DNA of 14,427 nucleotides from Gammaproteobacteria bacterium. Its GTDB lineage: Bacteria; Pseudomonadota; Gammaproteobacteria; Comchoanobacterales; Comchoanobacteraceae. A program made the position numbers and the translations under genes. Of the stretch, positions 6,396 to 14,123 are shown one piece after another. The notes below the pieces were generated by a model that made no database searches, was not told where the DNA came from, and worked only from the letters and a program-made list of their open reading frames with translations. The DNA is taken from positions 1 to 14,427 of the forward strand of contig JAQWRO010000004.1 of assembly GCA_029243665.1 (NCBI GenBank). The letters are read 5' to 3'. Position 1 is the stretch's first letter. Every line of letters begins with the position of its first letter.

Positions 6396-7122
6396 CTAAA
6401 CTAGAAACAATGCTTGCCAATTGTTTTTCATCAATTGCACCTGGGATAAAGACTGCGCTATCAGGTGAACTGTTTGCAAAGATTAACGCTGGTGTGCCTT
6501 GTAATTTTAGCTTGGTTGCGAGCGCAAAGTTTTCATCAATTTCTTTTTGCGCTTGAGGCAAATATTTTTTAGCTTCTTCAATATTAATGCCTGCATCAGC
6601 TAATACTTGGTCAACTTTTGCTTCGGTTGAAATATCTTTTGCAGTCATGAGTGCATGATGAGCTTCTTTGAATTTACCTTGTTGTTGTGCCGCAAGCACA
6701 AGTTTTGAGGCATATAAAGATGACTGGCCTCTGATGGGTAATAATCTGATACTCACCTTCAGGTCACCTTTGTCAGCTAATGCATCTAATCTTGGCCCCA
6801 TCACTCGACAATGGCCACATTGATAGTCCATGAACTCAACAACAGTTACTTTAGCATCCTTAGAACCTAAACTCGGTGCTTTAGAGTCTTTAAATAGCAT
6901 ATCAAAATTTGCCACAACGACTTGTTTAGACTGATCTTCCATTTTTTGCATTTCTTGACCTCGATAAGCCATCAAAGCATCAAAAACAACTTTTGGATTT
7001 TCCTTAAGATATTGTTTAACAACTGCCTCGACTTCTGTTTTCTCATCTGCTTTCATCGCAGAAAAAGCTGTCAAAGGCATAAATAAAAGTAATGCAATGA
7101 CATGCAAAAAAAGTTTTCTCAT
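6388..7122 (-). CDS. Periplasmic DsbA-family thiol:disulfide oxidoreductase, Com1/DsbA2-like
   Basis: A 244-residue exported thioredoxin-fold protein. Residues 1-22 are a signal peptide (ending FSA). Residues 25-75 form a helical N-terminal extension (VEAVVKQYLKENPKVVFDAL), typical of Com1/DsbA2-type proteins, where such a segment supports dimerisation. The thioredoxin domain starts near 90, with the redox motif C102-G-H-C105 in FMDYQCGHC and the cis-proline loop GTPALIF with P211. CGHC is a typical oxidase-type active site, so it should introduce (or as a dimer also isomerise) disulfides in envelope proteins. The ribosome-binding site GGAG is well placed before the ATG. It has its own promoter between it and petC, and overlaps the downstream LptM-like gene. 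Family secure; oxidase versus isomerase role uncertain. Confidence 0.88.
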   Translation of the reverse strand: MRKLFLHVIALLLFMPLTAFSAMKADEKTEVEAVVKQYLKENPKVVFDALMAYRGQEMQKMEDQSKQVVVANFDMLFKDSKAPSLGSKDAKVTVVEFMDYQCGHCRVMGPRLDALADKGDLKVSIRLLPIRGQSSLYASKLVLAAQQQGKFKEAHHALMTAKDISTEAKVDQVLADAGINIEEAKKYLPQAQKEIDENFALATKLKLQGTPALIFANSSPDSAVFIPGAIDEKQLASIVSSLDA

Positions 7123-7148
7123 ATAACACTCTCCATAATCTTGTATAG

Positions 7149-7178
7149 ATTATAACGCCAACGAGTGTCTAATAGCAA
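7149..7178 (-). promoter_or_regulatory. Promoter of the dsbA/com1-like gene
   Basis: A consensus TATAAT (7154-7149) preceded at 18 bases by TTGCTA (7178-7173). The expected transcript start is near 7142, giving a leader of about 20 bases holding the GGAG ribosome-binding site. It lies entirely between petC and the dsb-like gene, so that gene and lptM can be expressed apart from the bc1 operon. Confidence 0.6.
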
Positions 7179-7196
7179 TTGAACCAGCGATTAACT

Positions 7197-7877
7197 TCAA
7201 TCAAAATCTCTATAGAAGTCTCTGTAAAGCAAAAATGCAAATAAAGATAGCGTTATCATGAAGATCAAAACCATTGGACCAAGGCTATGTCTTTCTTCAA
7301 CGGATGGATCACTGGCATAAACTAAATAATGCAGAAGTGCATCGATCTTATCATTAAATGCATGCGCACTAATAGAACCTGAGGCATCTAATTTGACTAC
7401 TTGATAAAATCTTGGATGAAAAGCACGAATTTGTTCAGGGGTCATAATAAGCTTTTGTTTGCCCTGCAAGTCTGGGTAAGGGTTTGGCATGGCAGTGTTT
7501 TGCCACATAATATTATCGTAGCTGCCCTTTTCATAATAGTAACCTTTCAAATAACCATATAGCCAATCAACACCCCTTGTCGTTGCCACGAGAGATAAAT
7601 CTGGGGGTGGATGCCCCTTCCAACTATCTGCGCTCCATTTTGGCGCATCTTTTGGGTTAATGCCGGCATTTAGTGAAACATCATCAAAACGCAAATACTT
7701 CATACTATGACAAGTAAAGCAACGCTCTTTAAAAAACGCAGCACCTTCTGATACTTTTTCAACGTTACTTGTATCAATACTTACTTTTGGCAATCTAATG
7801 TAAGCCTCCAAACCATCCGCGGCTACAATAGAGGCCAAGCACAAAAGGGCTAGTTTAATTCTGGTGGTTGTTTGCAT
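7197..7877 (-). CDS. petC: Cytochrome c1 subunit of the bc1 complex
   Basis: Haem c subunit of ubiquinol:cytochrome c oxidoreductase, on the periplasmic face. Residues 1-20 or so are a signal peptide. The haem site is C53-F-T-C56-H57 in ERCFTCHSMKYLRFDD, and the axial methionine is M130 in NTAMPNPYPDL. Typical c1 signatures follow: KGHPPPDLSLVATTRG and DWLYGYLKGYY. A single C-terminal membrane anchor spans about 199-218, ending LLYRDFYRDFD. The 226-residue length is normal for proteobacterial c1. The start (AAGGA seven bases upstream) lies inside petB, with 28 bases of overlap. It is the last gene of the petABC operon. Confidence 0.96.
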   Translation of the reverse strand: MQTTTRIKLALLCLASIVAADGLEAYIRLPKVSIDTSNVEKVSEGAAFFKERCFTCHSMKYLRFDDVSLNAGINPKDAPKWSADSWKGHPPPDLSLVATTRGVDWLYGYLKGYYYEKGSYDNIMWQNTAMPNPYPDLQGKQKLIMTPEQIRAFHPRFYQVVKLDASGSISAHAFNDKIDALLHYLVYASDPSVEERHSLGPMVLIFMITLSLFAFLLYRDFYRDFD

Positions 7878-9058
7878 GTCTCAATCCTTGTATAAATTGG
7901 CATAAGCACAAAATGTCCAAAGTACAGTACGGTAAATATTCTTGTCCAAAATAGGTGAGTATCTGTCGCGGGTACCATTCCGTAATATCCTAACATGATC
8001 ACACTCAAGATAAAAACACATAATGATCCCTTAGAAAGTCTACCTTTATATCGCATCGACTTTACTGGACTTTTATCTAACCATGGCAAGAAAAACAAGA
8101 TGACTAAACTTAAAAACATAAATATAACACCCAACAACTTATCAGGAACAGCTCTTAAAATTGCGTAAAATGGTGACAAATACCAGACAGGGTGAATGTG
8201 AGAGGGCGTTACCATTGGGTTAGCAGGAATCTGGTTAATATGTTCTAAAAAGAACCCATAAAACGTTGGCGCATAAAAGACAACACCTAAAAATAGTGCT
8301 AGCGCTACAAAGACAACAAATAAATCTTTAGAGATGACATAAGGATAAAATGGAATCACTTTTTTTCTTAAATTTTTTGCAGGTTTTTTGTGCGCATTAA
8401 CAGTGACGCCTTCAGGATTATTTGAGCCCACAACATGCAATGCAACAATATGTATTCCTATAAATAAGAAGATAACCAAAGGAAATGCGACAATATGAAA
8501 AGCGAAGAACCGTGAAAGCGTTACGGATGAAACAACAAAGTCACCTTGAAGCCACTGCGCCAAACCATCGCCAACATAAGGAACAACTGTTAGAAAAGAA
8601 ACGATAACACGTGTTGCCCAATACGACATTTGTCCCCACGGGAGGACATAACCTGTATATGCAATCGCGATCATCAAGATATATATAACAACACCCGACA
8701 TCCATAAAAACTCACGAGGATTTTTATATGACCCGTATAATAGCGCTCTAAACATGTGTAGATAAATAGCGATAAAGAAAAAAGACGCGCCCACAACATG
8801 CAGATATCTAATCAACCAGCCATAGGAAACCTCTCTCATCATATATTGTATGGACGAGAATGCTTGTTCCGTGGTTGGCACGTAGTACATCAGCAAAAAG
8901 ATGCCACTGATAACCTGAACGGCTAACATAACAAAAGCAATCGCACCCATTGCATACCAAAAATTGACTGAGCTATGAACATAATACTCTTTTAAGTTTT
9001 TACTTAGAAAACTTGCAACAGGAAAACGTTGCTCTAACCAATTTCCTAATTTAGACAT
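7850..9058 (-). CDS. petB: Cytochrome b subunit of the bc1 complex
   Basis: Eight-helix membrane subunit that carries haems bL and bH and both quinone sites. Residues 1-402. The four haem ligands are visible as H87/H101 (YLHVVGASFFFIAIYLHMF) and H188/H203 (FHIVAFPLVIFLFIGIHIV), a 14- and a 15-residue spacing. GYVLPWGQMSYW (136-147) and GSNNPEG (211-217) are conserved Qo and loop motifs. The Qo-site ef-loop reads PVWY at 290-293, not the textbook PEWY. I chose ATG 9058, which overlaps the petA stop as ATGTCTAA; an alternative ATG at 9067 is in frame. The C-terminal 28 bases are shared with petC. Confidence 0.97.
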   Translation of the reverse strand: MSKLGNWLEQRFPVASFLSKNLKEYYVHSSVNFWYAMGAIAFVMLAVQVISGIFLLMYYVPTTEQAFSSIQYMMREVSYGWLIRYLHVVGASFFFIAIYLHMFRALLYGSYKNPREFLWMSGVVIYILMIAIAYTGYVLPWGQMSYWATRVIVSFLTVVPYVGDGLAQWLQGDFVVSSVTLSRFFAFHIVAFPLVIFLFIGIHIVALHVVGSNNPEGVTVNAHKKPAKNLRKKVIPFYPYVISKDLFVVFVALALFLGVVFYAPTFYGFFLEHINQIPANPMVTPSHIHPVWYLSPFYAILRAVPDKLLGVIFMFLSLVILFFLPWLDKSPVKSMRYKGRLSKGSLCVFILSVIMLGYYGMVPATDTHLFWTRIFTVLYFGHFVLMPIYTRIETCKQPPELN

Positions 9059-9644
9059 AACGCTCATCCCCAGCTTTATCAGCACCAATTACAATTGTAT
9101 CCTTGTTAGGAAAATAATAGGGCGGCACCATTAGATTGGTTGGCGCAGGTACTTTTTTATACACTCGTCCTGCTAAATCAAATTTTGAGCCATGACAAGC
9201 ACAGAAAAAACCGCCTGCCCAGTCTTTATCAACACTTGCTTGTTCTGGTTTATAAGTTGGAGAACAGCCAAGGTGCGTACAAATTGCAACAACAACAAAG
9301 ACATCCTTGTTAATAGATCTGTAATCATTATTGCTCTTTTCTGGTTGCTTAGAATAGAGTGAATCTGGATCACGAAGTTGTGACTCTATTTTTTCTAATT
9401 CTGCAATTTGGTTTTCAGACCTTCTAATAATGTAAATTGGCATTCCTTGCCATGTAACAGCAATCTTTTGGTTTGGCAACAAGCCTTTGATGTCAACTGT
9501 AATAGGCGTAGATGCACTTTGTGCTTTTTTACCCGGCTGCATAGACTTAACAAACGGCCAGAAAGCGAACAACGCACCAACGACACTCAAACTTGATACT
9601 ATAAACTTTAAAAATTGTCTGCGGCTTTTGCTTTTAACTACCAT
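9051..9644 (-). CDS. petA: Rieske iron-sulfur subunit of the bc1 complex
   Basis: Carries the [2Fe-2S] cluster that takes the first electron from ubiquinol. 197 residues. The N-terminus has SRRQFLKF with twin arginines (R8, R9) followed by a hydrophobic helix, the Tat-dependent uncleaved anchor usual for Rieske proteins. The cluster boxes are CTHLGC at 122-127 (ligands C122, H124) and CACHGS at 148-153 (ligands C148, H151), with C127 and C150 able to form the stabilising disulfide. The second box usually reads CPCHGS; here Pro is replaced by Ala. I preferred ATG 9644 over the in-frame ATG at 9653 because AAGGA is then eight bases away rather than overlapping the start. First gene of petABC. 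Confidence 0.96.
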   Translation of the reverse strand: MVVKSKSRRQFLKFIVSSLSVVGALFAFWPFVKSMQPGKKAQSASTPITVDIKGLLPNQKIAVTWQGMPIYIIRRSENQIAELEKIESQLRDPDSLYSKQPEKSNNDYRSINKDVFVVVAICTHLGCSPTYKPEQASVDKDWAGGFFCACHGSKFDLAGRVYKKVPAPTNLMVPPYYFPNKDTIVIGADKAGDERYV

Positions 9645-9675
9645 ATAAATCATCCTTGATCTTTAAACTAAATGA

Positions 9676-9681
9676 ATTATA
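9676..9681 (-). promoter_or_regulatory. -10 box of the petABC promoter
   Basis: A perfect TATAAT in the 64-base gap between algC and petA, with an expected start near 9669 and AAGGA before the petA ATG. The -35 region falls in the algC terminator hairpin and is poor (about TAGCTG at 17 bases), so an activator or weak basal use is possible. Confidence 0.5.
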
Positions 9682-9692
9682 GGTCAAAAATA

Positions 9693-9710
9693 AAAAAGCA
9701 GCTACTTTTT
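9693..9710 (-). terminator. Small A/T hairpin after algC
   Basis: On the minus strand AAAAAG-TAGCTG-CTTTTT is followed by TATTTTT. The six-base stem and T-rich tail fit an intrinsic terminator, but only one pair is G-C, so it is weak. It overlaps the algC stop codon. Confidence 0.4.
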
Positions 9711-11106
9711 ATTTTTCAAAGGAAATAGATGGCTCAACTGCTTTCAACTTGCTCTCTATTTGCATTTTAATTTCCTCAAGTCTTGGTTGAGAAAGCGAGC
9801 TATATCTGAGTGTTAAGGCGTTTGTTGTATTGGATGCCCGAATGATTGCCCAACCGTCTTTAAAGCTTAGTCTAACACCATCAATTGAGTTGATTTCCAC
9901 ATCACTATAATCAAGTTGTTCAATAAACTCATTAATGATCTCGAACTTTCTAGCTTCATCGACATAAACAATGAGCTCATGGGTGCTGTACGTCTTAGGA
10001 ATAAATGAAATAATATCATCTAAAGATACATCTTCATTTGCAACCAATTGCAATAAAACAGCACCAGCAGCAAATGCATCATCAAAATCATACCAATAAT
10101 AGGGCAAGAAAATATGACCACTCATTTCTCCACCTATCTCAGCATCAGATGACACCATTTTTCGTCTAATTTTTGAGTGGCCTGTTTGCCACATAATGGG
10201 CTGACCTCCCCATTTCAAAATAAGGTCTGTGAGATAGTTCTCACATTTAACATCAAAAACAACTTTAGCACCTGGTTTTTTTGCCAACAAATGCTTGGAT
10301 AACAATAGCATGATTTGGTCTGGCCAAACAATTACTCCCGAAGAAGTCACTATGCCTAATCGATCAGCATCACCATCAAATGCCAACCCGATATCTGCTT
10401 TTTCATCCTGGACCTTCTTTTGCAGATCAACTAGGTTTTTGGGGTCACCAGGGTTAGGGTGGTGGTTTGGAAAATTTCCATCAGGCTCACAAAATAAAGG
10501 GATGACGTTCATACCCAATGCGCGATATAAGTCTTCAACAATCACCCCAGCAATACCATTGCCACCATCTACAACAATTTTTAGAGGACGACTAATTTTA
10601 ATGCGATCATTCATCTCTTGAATATAGCGCTCCTTAACATCAGTTGTTTCAACTGGCAATGGCTGATGGCTATCGCCTAAATTGTTATCATTAATTCTTA
10701 GTTGAATGTCATGAATGACATCTGCGGGTAATGGCACACCGTCCATATATAACTTAATACCATTATAATCTTTTGGGTTATGGCTTGCTGTAATCATAAT
10801 TCCATCAGGTGCAATAAACTTTGTTGTATAATTTAAAACAGGCGTCGGAACCTCGCCAACATAAACAACTTGAACACCGCCTTCACTTAGCCCACTGACC
10901 ATGGCATCGTAAAACATAGGGGAAGAGTATCTAACGTCACGACCAACAACAACCTTACCTCTTCCTGCTTCACGAACCAATGAGGCAAATACGCGCCCAA
11001 TCGCATAATAGTCATTTTCAAAAAGCGTCTTATCGACAATGCCTCTAATGTCATACGCTCTAAATATTTCAGAAGAAGGCTGATTATTAACTTGATATGA
11101 ACCCAT
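9709..11106 (-). CDS. algC: Phosphomannomutase/phosphoglucomutase
   Basis: Alpha-D-phosphohexomutase that interconverts hexose 6- and 1-phosphates, feeding GDP-mannose and UDP-glucose for LPS and exopolysaccharide. 465 residues, the size of Pseudomonas AlgC. Visible: the IFRAYDIRG start (14-22), the phosphoserine loop ITASHNP with S108, the metal loop DGDADRLG with D244, D246 and D248, the sugar-recognition loop GGEMSGH (325-331, E327 and S329) that accepts both mannose and glucose, and the phosphate-binding RASNTTNALTLR near the end. Its ATG shares one base with the dut stop (TAATG), and GAGGAA lies just upstream. The order dut-algC is common in gammaproteobacteria. Confidence 0.94.
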   Translation of the reverse strand: MGSYQVNNQPSSEIFRAYDIRGIVDKTLFENDYYAIGRVFASLVREAGRGKVVVGRDVRYSSPMFYDAMVSGLSEGGVQVVYVGEVPTPVLNYTTKFIAPDGIMITASHNPKDYNGIKLYMDGVPLPADVIHDIQLRINDNNLGDSHQPLPVETTDVKERYIQEMNDRIKISRPLKIVVDGGNGIAGVIVEDLYRALGMNVIPLFCEPDGNFPNHHPNPGDPKNLVDLQKKVQDEKADIGLAFDGDADRLGIVTSSGVIVWPDQIMLLLSKHLLAKKPGAKVVFDVKCENYLTDLILKWGGQPIMWQTGHSKIRRKMVSSDAEIGGEMSGHIFLPYYWYDFDDAFAAGAVLLQLVANEDVSLDDIISFIPKTYSTHELIVYVDEARKFEIINEFIEQLDYSDVEINSIDGVRLSFKDGWAIIRASNTTNALTLRYSSLSQPRLEEIKMQIESKLKAVEPSISFEK

Positions 11107-11600
11107 TACACTTCCTCTGAGACTTTTTCATCAGACTTAACGTTAAAGCGCCCTGTGCTACCAAAACCTGACTCACCACGCTCGGTTTCAGCAAACTCGC
11201 TAACTATTTTAAAATTTGGCTGAGCAACTGGCATAAACACCATTTGCGCAATGCGCTCACCAGGCTCAACAATATAATTTTCATCGCTCGAATTCCAACA
11301 AGATATTTTAATTTCCCCCTGATAATCGGAATCAATTAAGCCAACACCATTGCCTAGAATAATCCCTTTCTTATGGCCCAGCCCTGATCGTGGCATCAAT
11401 ACTGCAGCATAACCTGGGTCCGAGACATAAACAGCAATACCGCTGCTAATTAAAACTCGCTCATTTGGTCTTACGGTTAGTGGCTCGTCAAGACATGCAA
11501 TAAGATCCATGCCTGCAGAACCTGGTGTTGCGTATTCAACATTTAAGAACTTTGTACCAATTCTTTTATCAAGAATTTTGACTTCCACTTGATTTAACAT
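11106..11600 (-). CDS. dut: dUTP pyrophosphatase
   Basis: Hydrolyses dUTP to dUMP and pyrophosphate, keeping uracil out of DNA and feeding thymidylate synthesis. All five trimeric dUTPase motifs are present in order: PGSAGMDL, PRSGLG, GVGLIDSDYQGEI, PGERIAQ, and the C-terminal RGESGFGSTGR that closes over the active site. 164 residues; a short charged tail (SDEKVSEEV) follows the last motif. The ATG lies 32 bases inside the L,D-transpeptidase gene with GAGGT eight bases upstream. The usual partner upstream in gammaproteobacteria is coaBC (dfp); here a cell-wall enzyme takes that place. Confidence 0.96.
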   Translation of the reverse strand: MLNQVEVKILDKRIGTKFLNVEYATPGSAGMDLIACLDEPLTVRPNERVLISSGIAVYVSDPGYAAVLMPRSGLGHKKGIILGNGVGLIDSDYQGEIKISCWNSSDENYIVEPGERIAQMVFMPVAQPNFKIVSEFAETERGESGFGSTGRFNVKSDEKVSEEV

Positions 11601-12525
11601 GTGCTCTACCTCTATTTGATTTTTTAACTACTAAGGGAATACCTGAATGTTGGGCTGCTAAATTATACATAGACTTTTCGTTATCTCCGCCTTGTTTTTG
11701 CCAACGAACAAATTGTCTTTTCATCGCACGCTCAACTTCATTCTCTGGACTTAAAAAGTTACCTACATCCCATGCCTGATCGTTTTTATGAGACTCGACA
11801 TAAAGCTTCCCGCCTTGATAAGCTAGCTTCAAAGGTTGATTAACTAAGTTTACTGGCGTGTCAATGGCTGTATGATTAAATAAAGCTTCTACGTCTTCAG
11901 GATACATATTAATGCAACCCGCTGTAACTTTGCGCCCAATGCGATTAGGGTCATTTGTACCATGGATAAGATAAGTAGGGTGAGACAATCGCATTGAATA
12001 GCCCCCTAATGGATTATCAGGACCTGGCTTAATCATTTTAGGCATATCAACCCCTTTTGCAACCTGATCATCATATAATGATTTTGGTACGAACCAAGTT
12101 GGGTCCTTAGTTTTTTCAATAATTTTGTACTTGCCTAGAGGCGTTTCCCAGCCAGCACGACCTATGCTAACAGGATAAACATCGAATTTATGCTCTTTAG
12201 GTCTAAACAGGTACAACCGACGCTCAGCTAAGTTTACAACCATCCCTTTTTGACGAACATTCGGCAACATGAATTTTGTTGGCAACACAATGACACTGCC
12301 TAATTTTACTTCACCACTCCCTAACCCTGGGTTTGCGGCCATTAAAACGTCATAAGTAACATCATATTCTCTTGCTAATTGATATAAATCTTTTTCACCC
12401 TTGTAAACCCTGAACTCTAAATCACCATAAATAAACTGACCTTCTTTTAAGTCATACGTTTTACCGTGCGCACAAAAAACAGTTAAGGCAACATAAATAA
12501 GTAGCTGTAATAATCTTTTTTGCAT
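11569..12525 (-). CDS. Periplasmic L,D-transpeptidase with LysM domain (ErfK/YbiS/YnhG type)
   Basis: Forms 3-3 peptidoglycan cross-links or attaches lipoproteins to peptidoglycan. 318 residues. Residues 1-21 are a signal peptide (AHG before K22); about 36-83 is a LysM-like domain (YKGEKDLYQLAREYDVTYDVLMAANPG is the core, ending in VIVLPTKF); about 95-230 is the YkuD catalytic domain with H188 in LIHGTNDPNRIG and nucleophile C204 in VTAGCINM. The residue two before the cysteine is Ala where many members have His or Ser. An extension of about 85 residues beyond the catalytic core is charged and ends in a basic, Ser-rich tail. First gene of the unit with dut and algC; divergent from xseA. Which E. 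coli paralogue it equals cannot be decided. Confidence 0.9.
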   Translation of the reverse strand: MQKRLLQLLIYVALTVFCAHGKTYDLKEGQFIYGDLEFRVYKGEKDLYQLAREYDVTYDVLMAANPGLGSGEVKLGSVIVLPTKFMLPNVRQKGMVVNLAERRLYLFRPKEHKFDVYPVSIGRAGWETPLGKYKIIEKTKDPTWFVPKSLYDDQVAKGVDMPKMIKPGPDNPLGGYSMRLSHPTYLIHGTNDPNRIGRKVTAGCINMYPEDVEALFNHTAIDTPVNLVNQPLKLAYQGGKLYVESHKNDQAWDVGNFLSPENEVERAMKRQFVRWQKQGGDNEKSMYNLAAQHSGIPLVVKKSNRGRAHVKSSGSQNS

Positions 12526-12680
12526 TATTAATTTTCACCATTTCCATGCATTGTAGCGTGTATGAATCAGATATACTTTTCTAAAAGGCATACTTCGCAT
12601 GATAATAGACATCCATGCAACTATCAATACTGATCTTGCCCTTGTTTGCTTCCAATAAAATACTCTGTACAATATGGCAT

Positions 12681-13865
12681 ATGACGCAAGCAACCCCCAT
12701 CAGTGTTAGCAAATTAAACACATTGGTAAAATCACTCCTAGACACACACCTTGAGTCTGTCTTAATTGAAGGGGAAGTTTCTAACCTAATGAAAGCCAGC
12801 TCAGGTCATTGGTACTTCTCTTTGAAAGATCAACATGCCCAAATTAGCTGCGTCTGCTTTAAACAATATCAACAAGGCTTTGAGATCAAGCAAGGTGATC
12901 AAGTCCAAATACTTGCAAAAGTTACGCTGTATGAGGCACGAGGCACATATCAATGCATTGTGTATAACATCATGCCTGTAGGTTTTGGTGCCAAACAAGC
13001 AGAGTTTGAGAGACTTAAGAAGAAACTTGCCGCTGAAGGCCTATTTGCAGAAGAAAGAAAAAGGCTTTTACCCCACATGCCTGAGCATATTGGACTCATC
13101 ACATCCGCTCAAGGCGCTGCAGTACATGACATCATAAACATCCTAAATAAAAGGATGCCCATGATAAAAATAACCATTTTTCCAGCCATGGTGCAGGGCA
13201 TGGAAGCGGCGCAGACATTAATTGCAGCACTAGATAAAGCTTATGCACATGGCTTATGCGACGCACTCATCATCACGCGCGGCGGCGGCAGCATTGAGGA
13301 TTTATGGCCTTTTAATGATGAAGCTCTGGCTAGAAAAATTTCCAAGTCGCCCAAACCCATTATTTCAGCAGTAGGGCATGAAGTAGATTTTACGATTGCA
13401 GACTTTATTGCAGATAAAAGAGCACCCACACCATCGGGCGCTGCAGAAATAATAAGCCCAGATCAAAACTACCTAAGAACACAAATTGAACAAATTAATT
13501 GGCAACTTCATCATCGTATGCAAGAAAAGCTTTCCGCTGCTTCTGAGCAAGTGAAACAATTTCAACAAAGGCTACTTACCCCGCACCAATTGATTGAGAG
13601 ACTCAAAGAAAAAATAAACCATTACTTTCAAACGCTCAACCGCGCACAACAAAAACATTTACAAACACATCAGCATAAACTATCGTTAGCCATTGAAAAG
13701 ATTGAAATCTTAAGCCCTTTAAAGACATTAAAAAGAGGATATGGGATCGTTCTAAACAAAGACAAAGAAGCCATTAGCTCTATAAAGCAACTTAATCCAC
13801 AAGAAGATGTAAGAATAAAGCTAGAAGACGGAAGCATAATCGCCACAGTAAAAGAACTGGTATAA
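12681..13865 (+). CDS. xseA: Exodeoxyribonuclease VII large subunit
   Basis: Large subunit of the ATP-independent single-strand DNA exonuclease. Residues 1-100 are the OB-fold (ISVSKLNTLVKSLL, VLIEGEVSNL, GHWYFSLKD). Residues 130-260 are the catalytic domain: PEHIGLITSAQGAAVHDI, RGGGSIEDLWPFNDE at 200-214 and AVGHEVDFTIADF at 230-242, followed by RAPTPSGAAE. About 262-345 is a helical coiled coil that binds the small subunit, ending in LSPLKTLKRGYGIV. At 394 residues it is shorter than E. coli XseA (456), mostly in the coiled coil. I chose ATG 12681 because it matches the family start; an in-frame ATG at 12615 would add 22 unrelated residues. No strong ribosome-binding site was seen. xseB is not in the window. 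Confidence 0.95.
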   Translation: MTQATPISVSKLNTLVKSLLDTHLESVLIEGEVSNLMKASSGHWYFSLKDQHAQISCVCFKQYQQGFEIKQGDQVQILAKVTLYEARGTYQCIVYNIMPVGFGAKQAEFERLKKKLAAEGLFAEERKRLLPHMPEHIGLITSAQGAAVHDIINILNKRMPMIKITIFPAMVQGMEAAQTLIAALDKAYAHGLCDALIITRGGGSIEDLWPFNDEALARKISKSPKPIISAVGHEVDFTIADFIADKRAPTPSGAAEIISPDQNYLRTQIEQINWQLHHRMQEKLSAASEQVKQFQQRLLTPHQLIERLKEKINHYFQTLNRAQQKHLQTHQHKLSLAIEKIEILSPLKTLKRGYGIVLNKDKEAISSIKQLNPQEDVRIKLEDGSIIATVKELV

Positions 13866-13867
13866 TC

Positions 13868-14071
13868 ATGAAAACAAAAAAATTCATTCAAAGATGTGTA
13901 AGATTATCAATAATCTTTAGCCTAATGAGCATTGCTTTCCCAGGCAATCTTCCAAAAAGCCCTGTATCATGTGCGATAAGATCATTCTATGTGTTTCCAG
14001 GAAAAGCGCTGACACAAGCAGATAAAAAGTTTTTGCCGAATATACTTACTAAACATCCTTTTTATTCTTAA
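13868..14071 (+). CDS. Small putative secreted protein, unknown function
   Basis: 67 residues, not recognised. The first 25 or so (KKFIQRCVRLSIIFSLMSIA) look like an export signal, leaving a basic mature part of about 40 residues with one cysteine (C35) and a run of FYVFPGKALTQADKKFLP. The ATG is two bases after the xseA stop, which suggests coupled translation and supports a real gene. It is not the exonuclease VII small subunit: that protein is acidic, helical and not exported. Similarity searches in close relatives would decide it. Confidence 0.5.
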   Translation: MKTKKFIQRCVRLSIIFSLMSIAFPGNLPKSPVSCAIRSFYVFPGKALTQADKKFLPNILTKHPFYS

Positions 14072-14123
14072 ACAAATTATCCCGGTATAGTTTTCATAGT
14101 CTATTTTTTTTAAGATAGCGCTA

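Noticed and set aside
7178..7201. ATTGAA...TTCAAT inverted repeat after petC as a terminator
   Set aside because: Six A/T-rich pairs with a 12-base loop and no T-run; it also overlaps the dsb-like promoter.
9173..9596. Several 60-70-codon frames on both strands inside petA
   Set aside because: They overlap the Rieske gene in other frames and look like shadows.
10295..10621. Plus-strand 108-codon frame within algC
   Set aside because: Antisense shadow of a conserved phosphohexomutase region that includes the metal loop; no ribosome-binding site or recognisable domain.
12615..12680. Upstream start for xseA adding 22 residues
   Set aside because: The added hydrophobic stretch is not part of the family, and the enzyme is cytoplasmic.
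12526..12680. Promoter pairs in the xseA/L,D-transpeptidase divergent gap (for example GATAAT with TTTCTA, or TATACT with TTGTAG)
   Set aside because: Spacing or -35 quality is poor in each case. A promoter must exist here for both directions, but I cannot place it.
13868..14071. Exonuclease VII small subunit (xseB) after xseA
   Set aside because: The 67-residue protein has an export signal and a basic tail; it lacks the acidic two-helix pattern of XseB.
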